Origin: JACDAN01 sp035707105
Lineage (GTDB): Bacteria; Actinomycetota; Thermoleophilia; Gaiellales; Gaiellaceae
Assembly: GCA_035707105.1 (NCBI GenBank)
Contig: DASSUI010000069.1
Coordinates: 1-29,591 of the forward strand
Length of the DNA: 29,591 nt
Direction of reading: 5' to 3'
The translations under genes were made by a program, and so were the position numbers. The notes beneath the pieces were generated by a model. It was not told where the DNA came from. It saw only the letters and a program-made list of their open reading frames with translations, and did no database searches. Of this stretch, positions 17,403 through 25,235 are shown piece by piece. Positions within the stretch are counted from its first letter, which is position 1. Every line of letters starts with the position of its first letter.

Positions 17403-17575
17403 CAGCCAAGCTCCTCTCGCCGGTCGAGCACCCAATCGACGGCGCTTCCGACGACCAGCGCCGGAATCAGCAAGAGGAGCCCCTCCCACGTCTTCGGTTC
17501 GATGCCGAAGGCATACGAGGCCGCGATCATCGCCGCAAGGCCGGAGAAGATCGCGATCTTGTCGTGGGTCTTCAC
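17402..17575 (-). CDS. 57-residue two-helix membrane protein between dnaJ and hspR
   Basis: It begins VKTHDKIAIFSG (GTG start) and has two hydrophobic helices (about 7-24 and 34-50) linked by IEPKTWEG. The tail is charged (DWVLDRREELG). The start overlaps dnaJ by GTGA (17572-17575) and the stop overlaps hspR by one base (TGATG), so it is embedded in the chaperone operon with no free space. Compositional and junctional evidence make it a real gene. Function is unknown; a membrane tether or sensor for the chaperone system is a guess. Confidence 0.75.
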   Translation of the reverse strand: MKTHDKIAIFSGLAAMIAASYAFGIEPKTWEGLLLLIPALVVGSAVDWVLDRREELG

Positions 17576-18645
17576 GACACCTTCCTCAGCTCCTCGAGGA
17601 GCTCGCGCTGCTTCTTGTTCAGCTTCTTCGGCACCTCGAGCCTGAGCCGGGCGAGGACGTCGCCCTTGCCGCCCTTCAGCCTCGGCGCGCCGCGTCCCTT
17701 GATCCGCAGGAGCTTTCCGTGCTCCGATCCGGCCGGGACCTTCAGCGAGACCGCGCCTTCGGGCGTGGGCACCTCGACCTCCGTCCCAAGTGCCGCGTCC
17801 GCCAGCGAGACCGGCACCTCGACGACGAGGTCCGCGCCCCGGCGCTGGTAGACCGGCGAGTCGGCGACGCGCGTCACGACATGGAGATCGCCCGCCGGGC
17901 CCCCTCCGATCCCGGCCTCGCCCTTGCCCTTGACCCGGATCCGCGTGCCGTCCTTGACCCCGGCGGGGATCTTCACCGTGTAGCGCTTGGTGCGTCGCTC
18001 GCGGCCGGTGCCGCGGCAGTGCGGGCACGGGTCCTCGATCACGGTGCCGTTGCCGCGACAGCGCGGGCACGGCTGCGAGAGGGCGAAGAGGCCCTGACTC
18101 TCGGACGTGACCCCCCGGCCCCGGCACTCCGGGCAGACCTTCGGCGAGGTTCCCGGCTTCGCGCCCGAGCCGCCGCACTCGCGGCACGCGGTCTCGACCT
18201 CCACCGGGATCCTGGTCTCGATGCCGCGGAGCGAGTCCTCGAACGAGAGGTTCACCTCCACCTCGAGGTCTGCGCCGCGCTCGGCCCGCGATCGCTGCTG
18301 CGCGCCGCCGCGACCGCGCCCGAAGATTCCGCCGAAGAGATCACCGAGATCCCCGAGGTCGCCGACGTCGAAGTTCCCGAAGTCGAACCCGCCGCCGCGC
18401 GGATCGAACCCGCGCCGGCCGTCGGACGAGCCGAACTGGTCGTACGCCTTTCGCTTCTCCGGGTCGGAGAGGACGTCGTAGGCGGTCTGTACCTCCTTGA
18501 AGCGCGCCTCCGCCTCCGCGTCGCCCGGGTTCTTGTCCGGGTGGTACTGGCGGGCGAGCTTTCTATACGCCTTCTTGATCTCGTCCGCGGACGCGCCCTT
18601 CGAGACGCCGAGCGCTGCGTAGAGATCCTTAGCCGCCGTCGCCAC
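17572..18645 (-). CDS. dnaJ: Co-chaperone DnaJ
   Basis: This Hsp40 stimulates the DnaK ATPase and delivers substrate. It has 357 residues. The J domain has YHPDKNPGD (HPD motif) and is followed by a Gly/Phe region containing GDLGDLFGGIFGRG. Four zinc repeats follow: CRECGGSG, CPECRGRG, CPRCRGNG and CPHCRGTG. The C-terminal substrate-binding beta domains complete a type I DnaJ. The GTG start at 18645 lies inside the end of grpE (17-nt overlap). Confidence 0.96.
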   Translation of the reverse strand: MATAAKDLYAALGVSKGASADEIKKAYRKLARQYHPDKNPGDAEAEARFKEVQTAYDVLSDPEKRKAYDQFGSSDGRRGFDPRGGGFDFGNFDVGDLGDLGDLFGGIFGRGRGGAQQRSRAERGADLEVEVNLSFEDSLRGIETRIPVEVETACRECGGSGAKPGTSPKVCPECRGRGVTSESQGLFALSQPCPRCRGNGTVIEDPCPHCRGTGRERRTKRYTVKIPAGVKDGTRIRVKGKGEAGIGGGPAGDLHVVTRVADSPVYQRRGADLVVEVPVSLADAALGTEVEVPTPEGAVSLKVPAGSEHGKLLRIKGRGAPRLKGGKGDVLARLRLEVPKKLNKKQRELLEELRKVS

Positions 18646-19126
18646 TCGAAACCACCACCCGCGCCGGTCGCAGCACGCGGTCGCCGAGCCGGTAGCCCTT
18701 CTGAAGCACCTCGATCACCGTGCCTTCGTCCTCGGACGACGGCTGCGAGAGGAGCGCCTCGTGGACGTGCGGGTCGAACTTGCCGTCCGTCGCGACTTCC
18801 TCGAGGCCCTCCTTGCGGAGGACGTCCGCGAACGATCGCGCGACGAGCGCGACGCCCTCCTCGAGCTTCGCCTCCTCGTGGGCCTCCGCGGCCTCGAGCG
18901 ACCGCTCGAGGTCGTCGAGCACGGGCAGAAGCTCCTTCACGAGCCGCTCGTGGGCCCGCGCGACCAGGCTCTGCTGGTCGCGCGCGGCCCGCTTGCGGTA
19001 GTTGTCGAACTCGGCCTGGACGCGCTGGAGCGTGTTCAGCAGCTCGTCACGCTCCTGCTGGAGCGTCTCGAGCTCGCCGGTCTCCTCGGCCTGCTCGACC
19101 TCGGTGTTCTCGACTTCCTCGGGCAT
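18629..19126 (-). CDS. grpE: Nucleotide exchange factor GrpE
   Basis: GrpE releases ADP from DnaK. Its 165 residues comprise an acidic N-terminus, a long coiled-coil (LQQERDELLNTLQRVQAEFDNYRKRA), and the beta domain with KFDPHVHEALL and GYRLGDRVLRPARVVVS. The ATG overlaps the dnaK stop by one base (TAATG). Confidence 0.96.
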   Translation of the reverse strand: MPEEVENTEVEQAEETGELETLQQERDELLNTLQRVQAEFDNYRKRAARDQQSLVARAHERLVKELLPVLDDLERSLEAAEAHEEAKLEEGVALVARSFADVLRKEGLEEVATDGKFDPHVHEALLSQPSSEDEGTVIEVLQKGYRLGDRVLRPARVVVSSGDGG

Positions 19127-21036
19127 TACGAGGTCTTCGCCTCTTCCTCGTCGATGACTTCGTAGTCGGCCTCCTCGACGACCTCGTCCTCGGAACCCGT
19201 GCCGCCGTTGCCGCCGCCGGACGCCGCCTGCTGGGCGGTCGCCTGCGCGTAGACGGCCTCGGCGAGCTTCTGCGAGGCCTCCTGGAGCGCCTCCGTCTTC
19301 TGCCGGATCTCGTTCGCGTCCTGGCTCTCGAGCACGCCGCGGAGCTCCATGATCCGGCCCTCGATCGTCGAGGCGTCGGACTCGTCGAGCTTGTCGCGGT
19401 GATCCTTGAGCGTGCGCTCGGTCTGGTAGGCGAGCGATTCCGCGGCGTTCCGAGCGTCGGCGAGCTCGCGCAGCTTGTGCGCGTCCTCTGCGTGCGCCTC
19501 GGCGTCGCGGATCATCTGCTGGACCTCGTCCTCCTTGAGGCCCGAGCCGCCCTCGATGCGGATCTGCTGCTCGTTGCCGGTCCCGAGGTCCTTCGCGGAC
19601 ACGTTGATGATCCCGTTCGCGTCGATGTCGAAGGCGACCTCGATCTGCGGCATGCCCCGCATCGCCGGCGGGATGCCGACGAGCTGGAACTTGCCGAGCG
19701 TCTTGTTGTAGAGCGCCATCTCCGACTCGCCCTGGAGGACGTGCACCTCCACCGAGGGCTGGTTGTCCTCGGCTGTCGTGAACGTCTCCGACTTCTTCGT
19801 CGGGATCGTCGTGTTGCGGTCGATCAACTTCGTGAAGACGCCGCCCTTCGTCTCGATGCCGAGCGAGAGCGGAGTGACGTCGAGCAGGAGGATGTCCTTG
19901 ACCTCGCCCTTGAGGACGCCGCCCTGGATGGCCGCGCCGACGGCGACGACCTCGTCCGGGTTCACGCCCTTGTGCGGGTCCTTGCCGGTCAGCTCCTTGA
20001 CCTTCTCGACCACGGCCGGCATGCGCGTCATGCCGCCGACGAGGACCACGTGGTGGATGTCCTTCGCCTCGAGACCGGCGTCGGAGAGCGCCTGCTTCGT
20101 CGGGCCGACCGTGCGCTCGAGCAGGTCCGCCGTCAACTCGTTCAGCTTCGCACGCGTGAGCTGGAGGTCGAGGTGCTTCGGGCCCTCCTGGGTCGCCGTG
20201 ATGAACGGGAGGTTGATCTGCGTCGTCATCGTTGACGACAGCTCGATCTTCGCCTTCTCCGCGGCCTCGTAGAGACGCTGGAGTGCCATCTTGTCCGCGG
20301 CGAGGTCGATGCCCTGGTCCTTCTTGAACTCGGCGACCATCCAGTCGACGACCGCCTTGTCGAAGTTGTCGCCGCCGAGGTGGTTGTCACCGGCGGTCGA
20401 CTTGACCTGGAAGAAGCCCTCCGCGAGCTCGAGCACCGAGACGTCGAACGTCCCGCCGCCGAGGTCGAAGACGAGGACGGTCTGCTCCTCCTCCTTTTCG
20501 AGCCCGTATGCGAGAGCGGCCGCGGTCGGCTCATTGATGATGCGGAGGACGTTGAGGCCGGCGATCTTGCCGGCGTCCTTCGTCGCCTCCCGCTGCGCGT
20601 TGTTGAAGTAGGCCGGGACCGTGATCACCGCGTCGGTGACCGTCTCGCCGAGATACGCCTCGGCGTCGGCCTTCAGCTTCTGGAGGATCATCGCGGAGAT
20701 CTCCGGCGGCGCGTACTCCTTGCCGCCCGCCGTCACGCGGACGTCGCTATTCGGGCCTTCCGTGACCTCGTAGGAGACGATCTTCATCTCCTCCGAGACC
20801 TCGTCGTGCTTGCGCCCCATGAAGCGCTTGATCGAGAAGATCGTGTTCTGCGGGTTCGTCACCTGCTGGCGCTTCGCCGGCGGCCCGACGAGCCTCTCGC
20901 CGTCGCCCGTGAACGCAACGACGGACGGTGTGGTGCGGCCGCCCTCTGCGTTCGGGACGACCGTGGGCTCGCCGCCCTCCAGCACCGCCATGCAGGAGTT
21001 GGTTGTGCCAAGATCGATGCCGATCGTCTTTGCCAT
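19126..21036 (-). CDS. dnaK: Hsp70 chaperone DnaK
   Basis: DnaK folds and protects client proteins and in actinobacteria also acts as HspR co-repressor. It has 636 residues. MAKTIGIDLGTTNSC opens the ATPase domain; VITVPAYFNNAQREATKDAG and LVFDLGGGTFDVSVLEL are the other two Hsp70 signatures, along with VVLVGGMTRMPAV. The substrate domain and lid end in an acidic tail (EEADYEVIDEEE). ATG at 21036 has GGAGGAAA upstream, a good ribosome site. The open frame continues upstream but without homology. Confidence 0.97.
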   Translation of the reverse strand: MAKTIGIDLGTTNSCMAVLEGGEPTVVPNAEGGRTTPSVVAFTGDGERLVGPPAKRQQVTNPQNTIFSIKRFMGRKHDEVSEEMKIVSYEVTEGPNSDVRVTAGGKEYAPPEISAMILQKLKADAEAYLGETVTDAVITVPAYFNNAQREATKDAGKIAGLNVLRIINEPTAAALAYGLEKEEEQTVLVFDLGGGTFDVSVLELAEGFFQVKSTAGDNHLGGDNFDKAVVDWMVAEFKKDQGIDLAADKMALQRLYEAAEKAKIELSSTMTTQINLPFITATQEGPKHLDLQLTRAKLNELTADLLERTVGPTKQALSDAGLEAKDIHHVVLVGGMTRMPAVVEKVKELTGKDPHKGVNPDEVVAVGAAIQGGVLKGEVKDILLLDVTPLSLGIETKGGVFTKLIDRNTTIPTKKSETFTTAEDNQPSVEVHVLQGESEMALYNKTLGKFQLVGIPPAMRGMPQIEVAFDIDANGIINVSAKDLGTGNEQQIRIEGGSGLKEDEVQQMIRDAEAHAEDAHKLRELADARNAAESLAYQTERTLKDHRDKLDESDASTIEGRIMELRGVLESQDANEIRQKTEALQEASQKLAEAVYAQATAQQAASGGGNGGTGSEDEVVEEADYEVIDEEEAKTS

Positions 21037-21128
21037 CTGTCCGTTTCCTCCGTCCGGTTTGAGTCCTCTGAAGCGAAAAAATCTAAGCCGGATACTAGCA
21101 AGTCTCGCCTGCTTGAATCCCCTCTCCC
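21037..21128. promoter_or_regulatory. Divergent control region of the dnaK operon and the M29 gene
   Basis: This 92-bp gap must hold both promoters. On the minus strand TAGTAT and TTAGAT-like boxes occur around 21085-21100, with an AT-rich run (AAAAAA at 21077-21082) that is rare in this genome. A lone ACTCAAA (minus strand, near 21060) resembles one arm of the HspR operator, but no second arm lies 7 bp away. I cannot place the promoters precisely. Confidence 0.4.
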
Positions 21129-22214
21129 GTGGCTGATTCGCGCGTCCAGGACTACGCCCGGCTGCTCGTCGAGCGCTCGATCGACGTCCAGCCCGGATGG
21201 CAGGTGATGGTGATCTCCCAGCCCGCCGCCCGGCCGCTGCTCGAGGAGGTCGTCCGCCTGATCGGCCGTCGCGGCGCCTATCCGATCGTCCGCCTGAGCT
21301 ACGCCATGGAGCAGCTGCCGTTCGTCTGGACGTGGGGCAAGGAGGCGCCGCTCGAGACGGTCGCCGAGGTGGCACCCGTCGACCAGCACGTCTGGGACAA
21401 CGTCGACGCGTGGATGCTGCTCGGCGCACCCGAGAACCCGCGCGCCGGCGCCGATCTTCCGACGGAGAAACGCGAGGCGATCAACAAGGCCCACGCGAAG
21501 TTCCTCCAGCGCCGCCTCCGGATGGAGATCCCCTGGGTGACCTGCCGCTTCCCCTGCCCCTCCCTCGCGCAGGAGGCCGGGATGACGAACGAGCAGTTCG
21601 AGGACTTCCTCTACGGCGCCGTCCTCCTCGACTGGGACGCCGAGGGCGAGAAGATGAAGCGGATCAAGGAGCGCTTCGACCGCGCCGATGAGGTCCGGAT
21701 CGTGGGCGCCGAGACCGACCTCCGCTTCAGCCTTGCTGGCCGCGAGGGCGAGGTCGACGATGGCCATGCGAACATGCCCGGCGGCGAGGTCTTCTACAGC
21801 CCCGTCGAGGAATCGACGGAGGGCGTCGTCAGCTTCCTCGAGTACCCGGCGTACCAGGAGCCGGACCTCGTCGAGGGCGTCCGCATGCGGTACGAGGGCG
21901 GCAAGGTGGTCGAGGCCTCGGCGACCGCGAACGAGGAGGCGCTGCTCGCCAAGCTCGACCGCGACGAGGGCGCGCGGATCCTCGGCGAGTACGGGATCGG
22001 CTGCAACCCCGGAATCCAGCGATACATGAAGAACACCCTTTTCGACGAGAAGATGTACGGGACGATCCATCTCGCCGTCGGCGCCGGCCTTCCCACCATC
22101 GGCGGCAAGAACGTCAGCGCCGTGCACTGGGACATGGTCAAGGACCTCCGGAAGGGCGGAAGGATCGAGTGCGACGGCGAGGTCGTCCAGGAAAACGGTG
22201 AGTGGACCTTCTGA
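21129..22214 (+). CDS. M29-family metallo-aminopeptidase (AmpS/PepS-like)
   Basis: This thermostable-aminopeptidase family cleaves N-terminal residues using two metal ions. It has 361 residues. The segment DLRFSLAGREG and NMPGGEVFYSPVEESTEGVV carry the family's metal-binding Glu. GIGCNPGIQRYMKNTLFDEKMYGTIHLAVGAGLP contains further Glu/His ligands, and AVHWDMVKDLR ends the active site. GTG at 21129 was chosen as the first codon of MADSRVQDYARLLVE. The last 17 nt overlap the GrpB-like gene, so the two are probably coupled. Confidence 0.92.
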   Translation: MADSRVQDYARLLVERSIDVQPGWQVMVISQPAARPLLEEVVRLIGRRGAYPIVRLSYAMEQLPFVWTWGKEAPLETVAEVAPVDQHVWDNVDAWMLLGAPENPRAGADLPTEKREAINKAHAKFLQRRLRMEIPWVTCRFPCPSLAQEAGMTNEQFEDFLYGAVLLDWDAEGEKMKRIKERFDRADEVRIVGAETDLRFSLAGREGEVDDGHANMPGGEVFYSPVEESTEGVVSFLEYPAYQEPDLVEGVRMRYEGGKVVEASATANEEALLAKLDRDEGARILGEYGIGCNPGIQRYMKNTLFDEKMYGTIHLAVGAGLPTIGGKNVSAVHWDMVKDLRKGGRIECDGEVVQENGEWTF

Positions 22215-22722
22215 CCGCGTAGAGCTCGTCGAGTACGACCCGAGCTGGGCGACGATCTTCGAGCAGGAGCGCGTACAACTCGCTCCGATCTTCGATAAGT
22301 ACGCGGCCGGGATCGAGCACATCGGCTCCACCTCCGTCCCGGGACTCTGCGCCAAGCCCGTCGTCGACGTTCTCGTCGGGCTCCGCGAGCTCGAGCTCTC
22401 CGACGCACAGATCACCGCGATGGAAGGGCTCGGCTACGAGTTCCTCGGCGAGCACGGCCTGCCCGGCCGGCTCTTTTTCCGCAAGCATCCCCGGACACAT
22501 CACGTCCACGTCGTCCTCCACGGCGGCACGCACTGGGAGCGGCAGCTGACCTTCCGGGACGCGCTCCGAACGGACGCCGAAGAGCGGCAGCGCTACGAAG
22601 CGTTCAAGCGGAAGCTGGCCGCAGAGGGGCACCCGCGCGAGGTCTACACGGAGATGAAAACACCGTTCATCCGCGAGGTCGAAGAGCGGGCTCGCGCACG
22701 GGCCATCCGACGAGCTTCCTGA
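22198..22722 (+). CDS. GrpB-like nucleotidyltransferase-fold protein
   Basis: This 174-residue UPF0157/GrpB family protein has VELVEYDPSWATIFEQE, then IEHIGSTSVPGLCAKPVVDVLVGL (the nucleotidyltransferase-like GS...D.D core) and HHVHVVLHGG. Family members sit alone or fused to dephospho-CoA kinase; biochemical role is uncertain. GTG at 22198 lies inside the end of the M29 gene behind CAGGAAAA, a weak ribosome site. Its 3' end overlaps the convergent EamA gene by 56 nt. Confidence 0.88.
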   Translation: MSGPSDRVELVEYDPSWATIFEQERVQLAPIFDKYAAGIEHIGSTSVPGLCAKPVVDVLVGLRELELSDAQITAMEGLGYEFLGEHGLPGRLFFRKHPRTHHVHVVLHGGTHWERQLTFRDALRTDAEERQRYEAFKRKLAAEGHPREVYTEMKTPFIREVEERARARAIRRAS

Positions 22723-23560
22723 GCGTCTCCGCGGCCGCCGGCTCCGCGATCACGATCCCGGCGAAGATCACGGCGCAGCCGATCCAGCCCACCACGCCGA
22801 TCCGGTCGCCGGCGAGCAGGTAGCCGAACAGGCCGGCGAACACCGTCTCGAGCGAGAAGATGACGGCGATGCGCGTCGCGCTCACCCGGCGCTGCGCCCA
22901 GATCTGGACGAGGTAGGCGAAGGCGACGGCGAAGAGCCCGGTCACGAGGAGCGCCGCCCAGACCGTGCCCCCGTGCGGGACGGACAGGTCGCCGGCGACG
23001 GCGGCGATCGTCAGGAAGACGGCCGCGGCGCTCGCCACCTCCACCCAGGTGAGGGCGAAGGCGTCGAAACGGTTCGCGTAGCGCTCTACCATCACGATCT
23101 GGAAGGCCTGCGCGATCGTGCTGGCGAGCACGAGCAGGTCGCCGGCCGTCGTCCCGGCCGGGACGCCGGACAGTAGCCCGAGCCCGACCAGCGCGAGCCC
23201 GACGGCGAGCCAGAGCTCGCGCGGGATCGGCGTCCGGAAGAGCGTCAGCGCGATGAGCGGCGTGAAGAGCACGTAGAGCCCCGTGATGAAGCCCGTGCTC
23301 GTCACGGTCGTCCGCTCGAGGCCGGCCGTCTGCAGCCCGATCCCGAGCGCGATGAGGGCGCCGAGGATGCTGCCCGCCACCACTCCCTCGCGGCCGAGTC
23401 CGCGGAGGCGGCCCAGGGCGACGGGCGCCAGTGACGCCGTGGCGATGAGGTACCGGACGCCCAGAAACGCCAGGAACGGATAGAGCGCGACCGCGTCCTT
23501 GACCTGGACGAACGTGACGCCCCAGACCGCCGTCACGAGGATCAGCGCGGCGGTCGCCAC
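22667..23560 (-). CDS. EamA/DMT-family transporter
   Basis: This 297-residue drug/metabolite transporter has ten predicted helices in two EamA repeats. The first begins LILVTAVWGVTFVQVKDA with the conserved W-G-x-x-F; the second ends in FAYLVQIWAQRRVSATRIAVIFSLETVFAGLFGYLLAGDR, matching the P-V/E signature of the family. The cargo is unknown. GTG at 23560 has TAGGAT 6 nt upstream and a perfect palindrome just behind that, so the gene is likely repressed by a dimeric regulator encoded elsewhere. Confidence 0.9.
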   Translation of the reverse strand: MATAALILVTAVWGVTFVQVKDAVALYPFLAFLGVRYLIATASLAPVALGRLRGLGREGVVAGSILGALIALGIGLQTAGLERTTVTSTGFITGLYVLFTPLIALTLFRTPIPRELWLAVGLALVGLGLLSGVPAGTTAGDLLVLASTIAQAFQIVMVERYANRFDAFALTWVEVASAAAVFLTIAAVAGDLSVPHGGTVWAALLVTGLFAVAFAYLVQIWAQRRVSATRIAVIFSLETVFAGLFGYLLAGDRIGVVGWIGCAVIFAGIVIAEPAAAETLRKLVGWPVREPALRPRG

Positions 23561-23566
23561 CGGCGC

Positions 23567-23572
23567 ATCCTA
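23567..23572 (-). promoter_or_regulatory. -10 box of the EamA gene
   Basis: TAGGAT on the minus strand ends 6 nt before the GTG at 23560, predicting a leaderless message. The operator at 23581-23595 occupies its spacer/-35 region. Confidence 0.55.
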
Positions 23573-23580
23573 CGGTTCTA

Positions 23581-23595
23581 GTAACACAGTGTTAC
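23581..23595. promoter_or_regulatory. Perfect palindromic operator upstream of EamA (site 1)
   Basis: GTAACAC-A-GTGTTAC is a perfect 7-1-7 inverted repeat starting 8 bp upstream of the EamA -10 box. It is placed to block RNA polymerase. The size fits a TetR- or MarR-type dimer; the regulator is not in the window. Confidence 0.65.
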
Positions 23596-23635
23596 GAAGC
23601 CTCGCTGTGCCTTGGCAGAGCCGCCGAACGACTTT

Positions 23636-23650
23636 GTGACACTGTGTTAC
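23636..23650. promoter_or_regulatory. Second copy of the palindrome (site 2)
   Basis: GTGACAC-T-GTGTTAC repeats site 1 with one mismatch in the left arm. The centres are 55 bp apart, about five helical turns, so the two dimers would sit on nearly the same face. It lies between the stop of the small acidic gene and the EamA promoter. Confidence 0.6.
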
Positions 23651-23668
23651 GTGGCCCGGCCGGGCCGC

Positions 23669-23836
23669 CTACGCGACGTCGCCGGCCTGGCCGCTCTCGC
23701 CGGCGTGCGTGCTCGGCTCGTTGTCCTCCCAGCCGCCGACGTCGACGGGGCGGTCGCTCGGGCCCTCCTCGTCGATCGCCTCCTGGGTCGGGTTCGGCGC
23801 GTCCTCGCGCGGGCCCTCGGACTCGCGGTCGCTCAT
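23669..23836 (-). CDS. 55-residue acidic disordered protein
   Basis: The protein starts MSDRESEGPREDAPNP and ends GESGQAGDVA. It is rich in Asp, Glu, Gly and Pro with no hydrophobic core, so it is probably disordered. AAGGAG sits 5 nt before the ATG at 23836, a very good ribosome site, which is the main support for it being expressed. I recognise no family. It resembles small hydrophilic stress-type proteins in composition only. Confidence 0.55.
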   Translation of the reverse strand: MSDRESEGPREDAPNPTQEAIDEEGPSDRPVDVGGWEDNEPSTHAGESGQAGDVA

Positions 23837-23895
23837 GACTGCTCCTTCGGTCGGTGACGCGGCAGGTGGTCCCCGATGATCCGCGTCCCGAAACG

Positions 23896-23924
23896 AGCGA
23901 GGGCGCCGCTCGGGCGCCCTCGCT
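23896..23924 (-). terminator. Hairpin terminator after the Gly-rich gene
   Basis: A perfect 12-bp stem (AGCGAGGGCGCC with its complement) and a 5-nt loop lie 17 nt after the stop at 23942. It is followed on the minus strand by CGTTTCGG, a weak U-tract. It separates the Gly-rich gene from the acidic gene. Confidence 0.7.
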
Positions 23925-23941
23925 GCCGAATACGACCGTGC

Positions 23942-24103
23942 TCAGCTCGCGGCGCCGGTCGACTCGTCGTCCACACCGCCGCCCATGGAGCCCCCCTCGG
24001 AGCCGCCACCCATGCCGCCGGTCTCCTCGTCGTCCACGCCGCCGCCCATCGAGCCGCCCTCCTGGCCGCCGGTCATCCCGCCGCCCTCTTCCATGTCCGA
24101 CAT
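23942..24103 (-). CDS. 53-residue Gly/Met-rich protein with a 21-residue tandem repeat
   Basis: After MSDMEEGGG the protein contains EGGSMGGGVDDE at residues 15-26 and again at 36-47, a period of 21 residues (63 bp). It is acidic and Gly/Met-rich, without Cys or hydrophobic core. AGGAG lies 6 nt before the ATG, and a strong hairpin terminator follows, so it looks like a complete, expressed unit. I recognise no family. Functions could include metal or peptide binding through the Met/Asp repeats, but nothing shows this. Confidence 0.6.
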   Translation of the reverse strand: MSDMEEGGGMTGGQEGGSMGGGVDDEETGGMGGGSEGGSMGGGVDDESTGAAS

Positions 24104-24204
24104 CCGGTGCTCCTTTCGCTTCGCCGCGCCGCCGACGGGCCGCGGATCGTCTTCCGGAACTGCCAGCCCGTTGTTTCTGCGTGAGGCAACCCAAGACCAG
24201 GGGA

Positions 24205-24210
24205 TACGCT
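24205..24210 (+). promoter_or_regulatory. -10 box of moaA
   Basis: TACGCT ends 7 nt before the ATG at 24218, predicting a leaderless message. No molybdenum-cofactor riboswitch can fit. Confidence 0.5.
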
Positions 24211-24217
24211 GGAGCGT

Positions 24218-25207
24218 ATGGCTTCGCTCACCGACGGCTGGGGCCGCGAGATCAAGAGCGTACGCGTGTCTGTCACGGACAAGTGCAACTTCCGCTGCCG
24301 CTACTGCATGCCTGCGGAAGGGCTCGAGTGGCTCGGCCGCGACGAGCTCCTGACGTTCGAGGAGACCACCCGCGTCGTCGGCATCCTCGCGTCGATGGGC
24401 GTCGAGGAGGTGAGGCTCACCGGCGGCGAGCCGCTCGCACGGCGTGACCTGCCGACGCTCGTCGCGATGCTCTCGGAGGTTCCCGGCGTCACCGATCTCT
24501 CGCTGACGACGAACGGTGTCCTTCTCGACCGGTTCGCCGGCCCCCTCGTGGACGCCGGCCTGCGCCGGCTCAACGTCTCGCTGGACTCGCTCTCGCACGT
24601 GCGTTTCGCGGAGATCACGAGGCGAGACGCCCTCGACCGCGTGCTCGCCGGGCTGGTGGCCGCCGAGGCCTACCCCGAGCTGCGGCCGCTCAAGGTCAAC
24701 TGCGTCGCGATCCGGGGCTTCACGGAGGAGGAAGTCCCGGCCCTCGCGGAGCTCGCCCGGCGCAAGCCGTACGTCGTGCGTTTCATCGAGTTCATGCCGC
24801 TGGACGCAGACGAGCGCTGGGCCGGCGACGACGTCCTGACCGGCGCGGAGATCCGCGCGTTGATCGAGGAGCGCTGGCGGCTCGTGGAGATCCCCGCCAA
24901 GGCGTCGTCCACGGCCCGCCGCTTCCGCTTCGCCGACGGCAGAGGCGAGATCGGGTTCGTGAGCCCCGTCTCCGAGCCGTTCTGCTCGAGCTGCGACCGG
25001 ATCCGCCTCACGGCCGACGGCCAGCTCCGGACCTGCCTCTTCTCCCGGCGCGAGTGGGACCTGAAGGCGCCGCTGCGGGAAGGCGCGACCGACGAGGAGC
25101 TCGGTGAGCTCATTCGCTGGGCCGTGCAGCACAAGGAGCTGAAGCACCGGATCGGCGATACCGGGTTTGTTCGTGCATCCCGCTCCATGAGCCAGATCGG
25201 CGGCTAG
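24218..25207 (+). CDS. moaA: GTP 3',8-cyclase MoaA
   Basis: This radical-SAM enzyme begins molybdenum-cofactor synthesis by converting GTP to 3',8-cyclo-H2-GTP. It has 329 residues. The N-terminal cluster CNFRCRYC (Cys23, 27, 30) binds SAM, followed by RLTGGEPL and LTTNG. The C-terminal cluster CSSCDRIRLTADGQLRTC binds GTP. The protein ends in the catalytic double glycine (SQIGG). No other moa/moe gene is in the window. Confidence 0.97.
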   Translation: MASLTDGWGREIKSVRVSVTDKCNFRCRYCMPAEGLEWLGRDELLTFEETTRVVGILASMGVEEVRLTGGEPLARRDLPTLVAMLSEVPGVTDLSLTTNGVLLDRFAGPLVDAGLRRLNVSLDSLSHVRFAEITRRDALDRVLAGLVAAEAYPELRPLKVNCVAIRGFTEEEVPALAELARRKPYVVRFIEFMPLDADERWAGDDVLTGAEIRALIEERWRLVEIPAKASSTARRFRFADGRGEIGFVSPVSEPFCSSCDRIRLTADGQLRTCLFSRREWDLKAPLREGATDEELGELIRWAVQHKELKHRIGDTGFVRASRSMSQIGG

Positions 25208-25235
25208 CCGTCCCCTTCACCTCCGCGCCGGGGGA

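Noticed and set aside
17281..20235. 984-codon plus-strand open frame opposite the chaperone genes
   Set aside because: It is antisense to hspR, dnaJ, grpE and dnaK; low-complexity translation and no start context.
21037..21128. HspR operator (HAIR, CTTGAGT-7-ACTCAAG) before dnaK
   Set aside because: Only a single ACTCAAA arm and an unrelated CTTGAAT occur; no pair has the 7-bp spacing. A degenerate site cannot be excluded.
20859..22415. Long minus-strand open frame opposite the M29 and GrpB-like genes
   Set aside because: It mirrors two well-supported genes and has no recognisable domain.
23581..23650. The two GTAACAC palindromes as transcription terminators
   Set aside because: Stems are only 7 bp and AT-containing with no U-tract; position behind the EamA -10 box fits an operator better.
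23942..24103. Short tandem repeats as a CRISPR array
   Set aside because: The repeat is a 63-bp unit within one reading frame, present only twice and without unique spacers.
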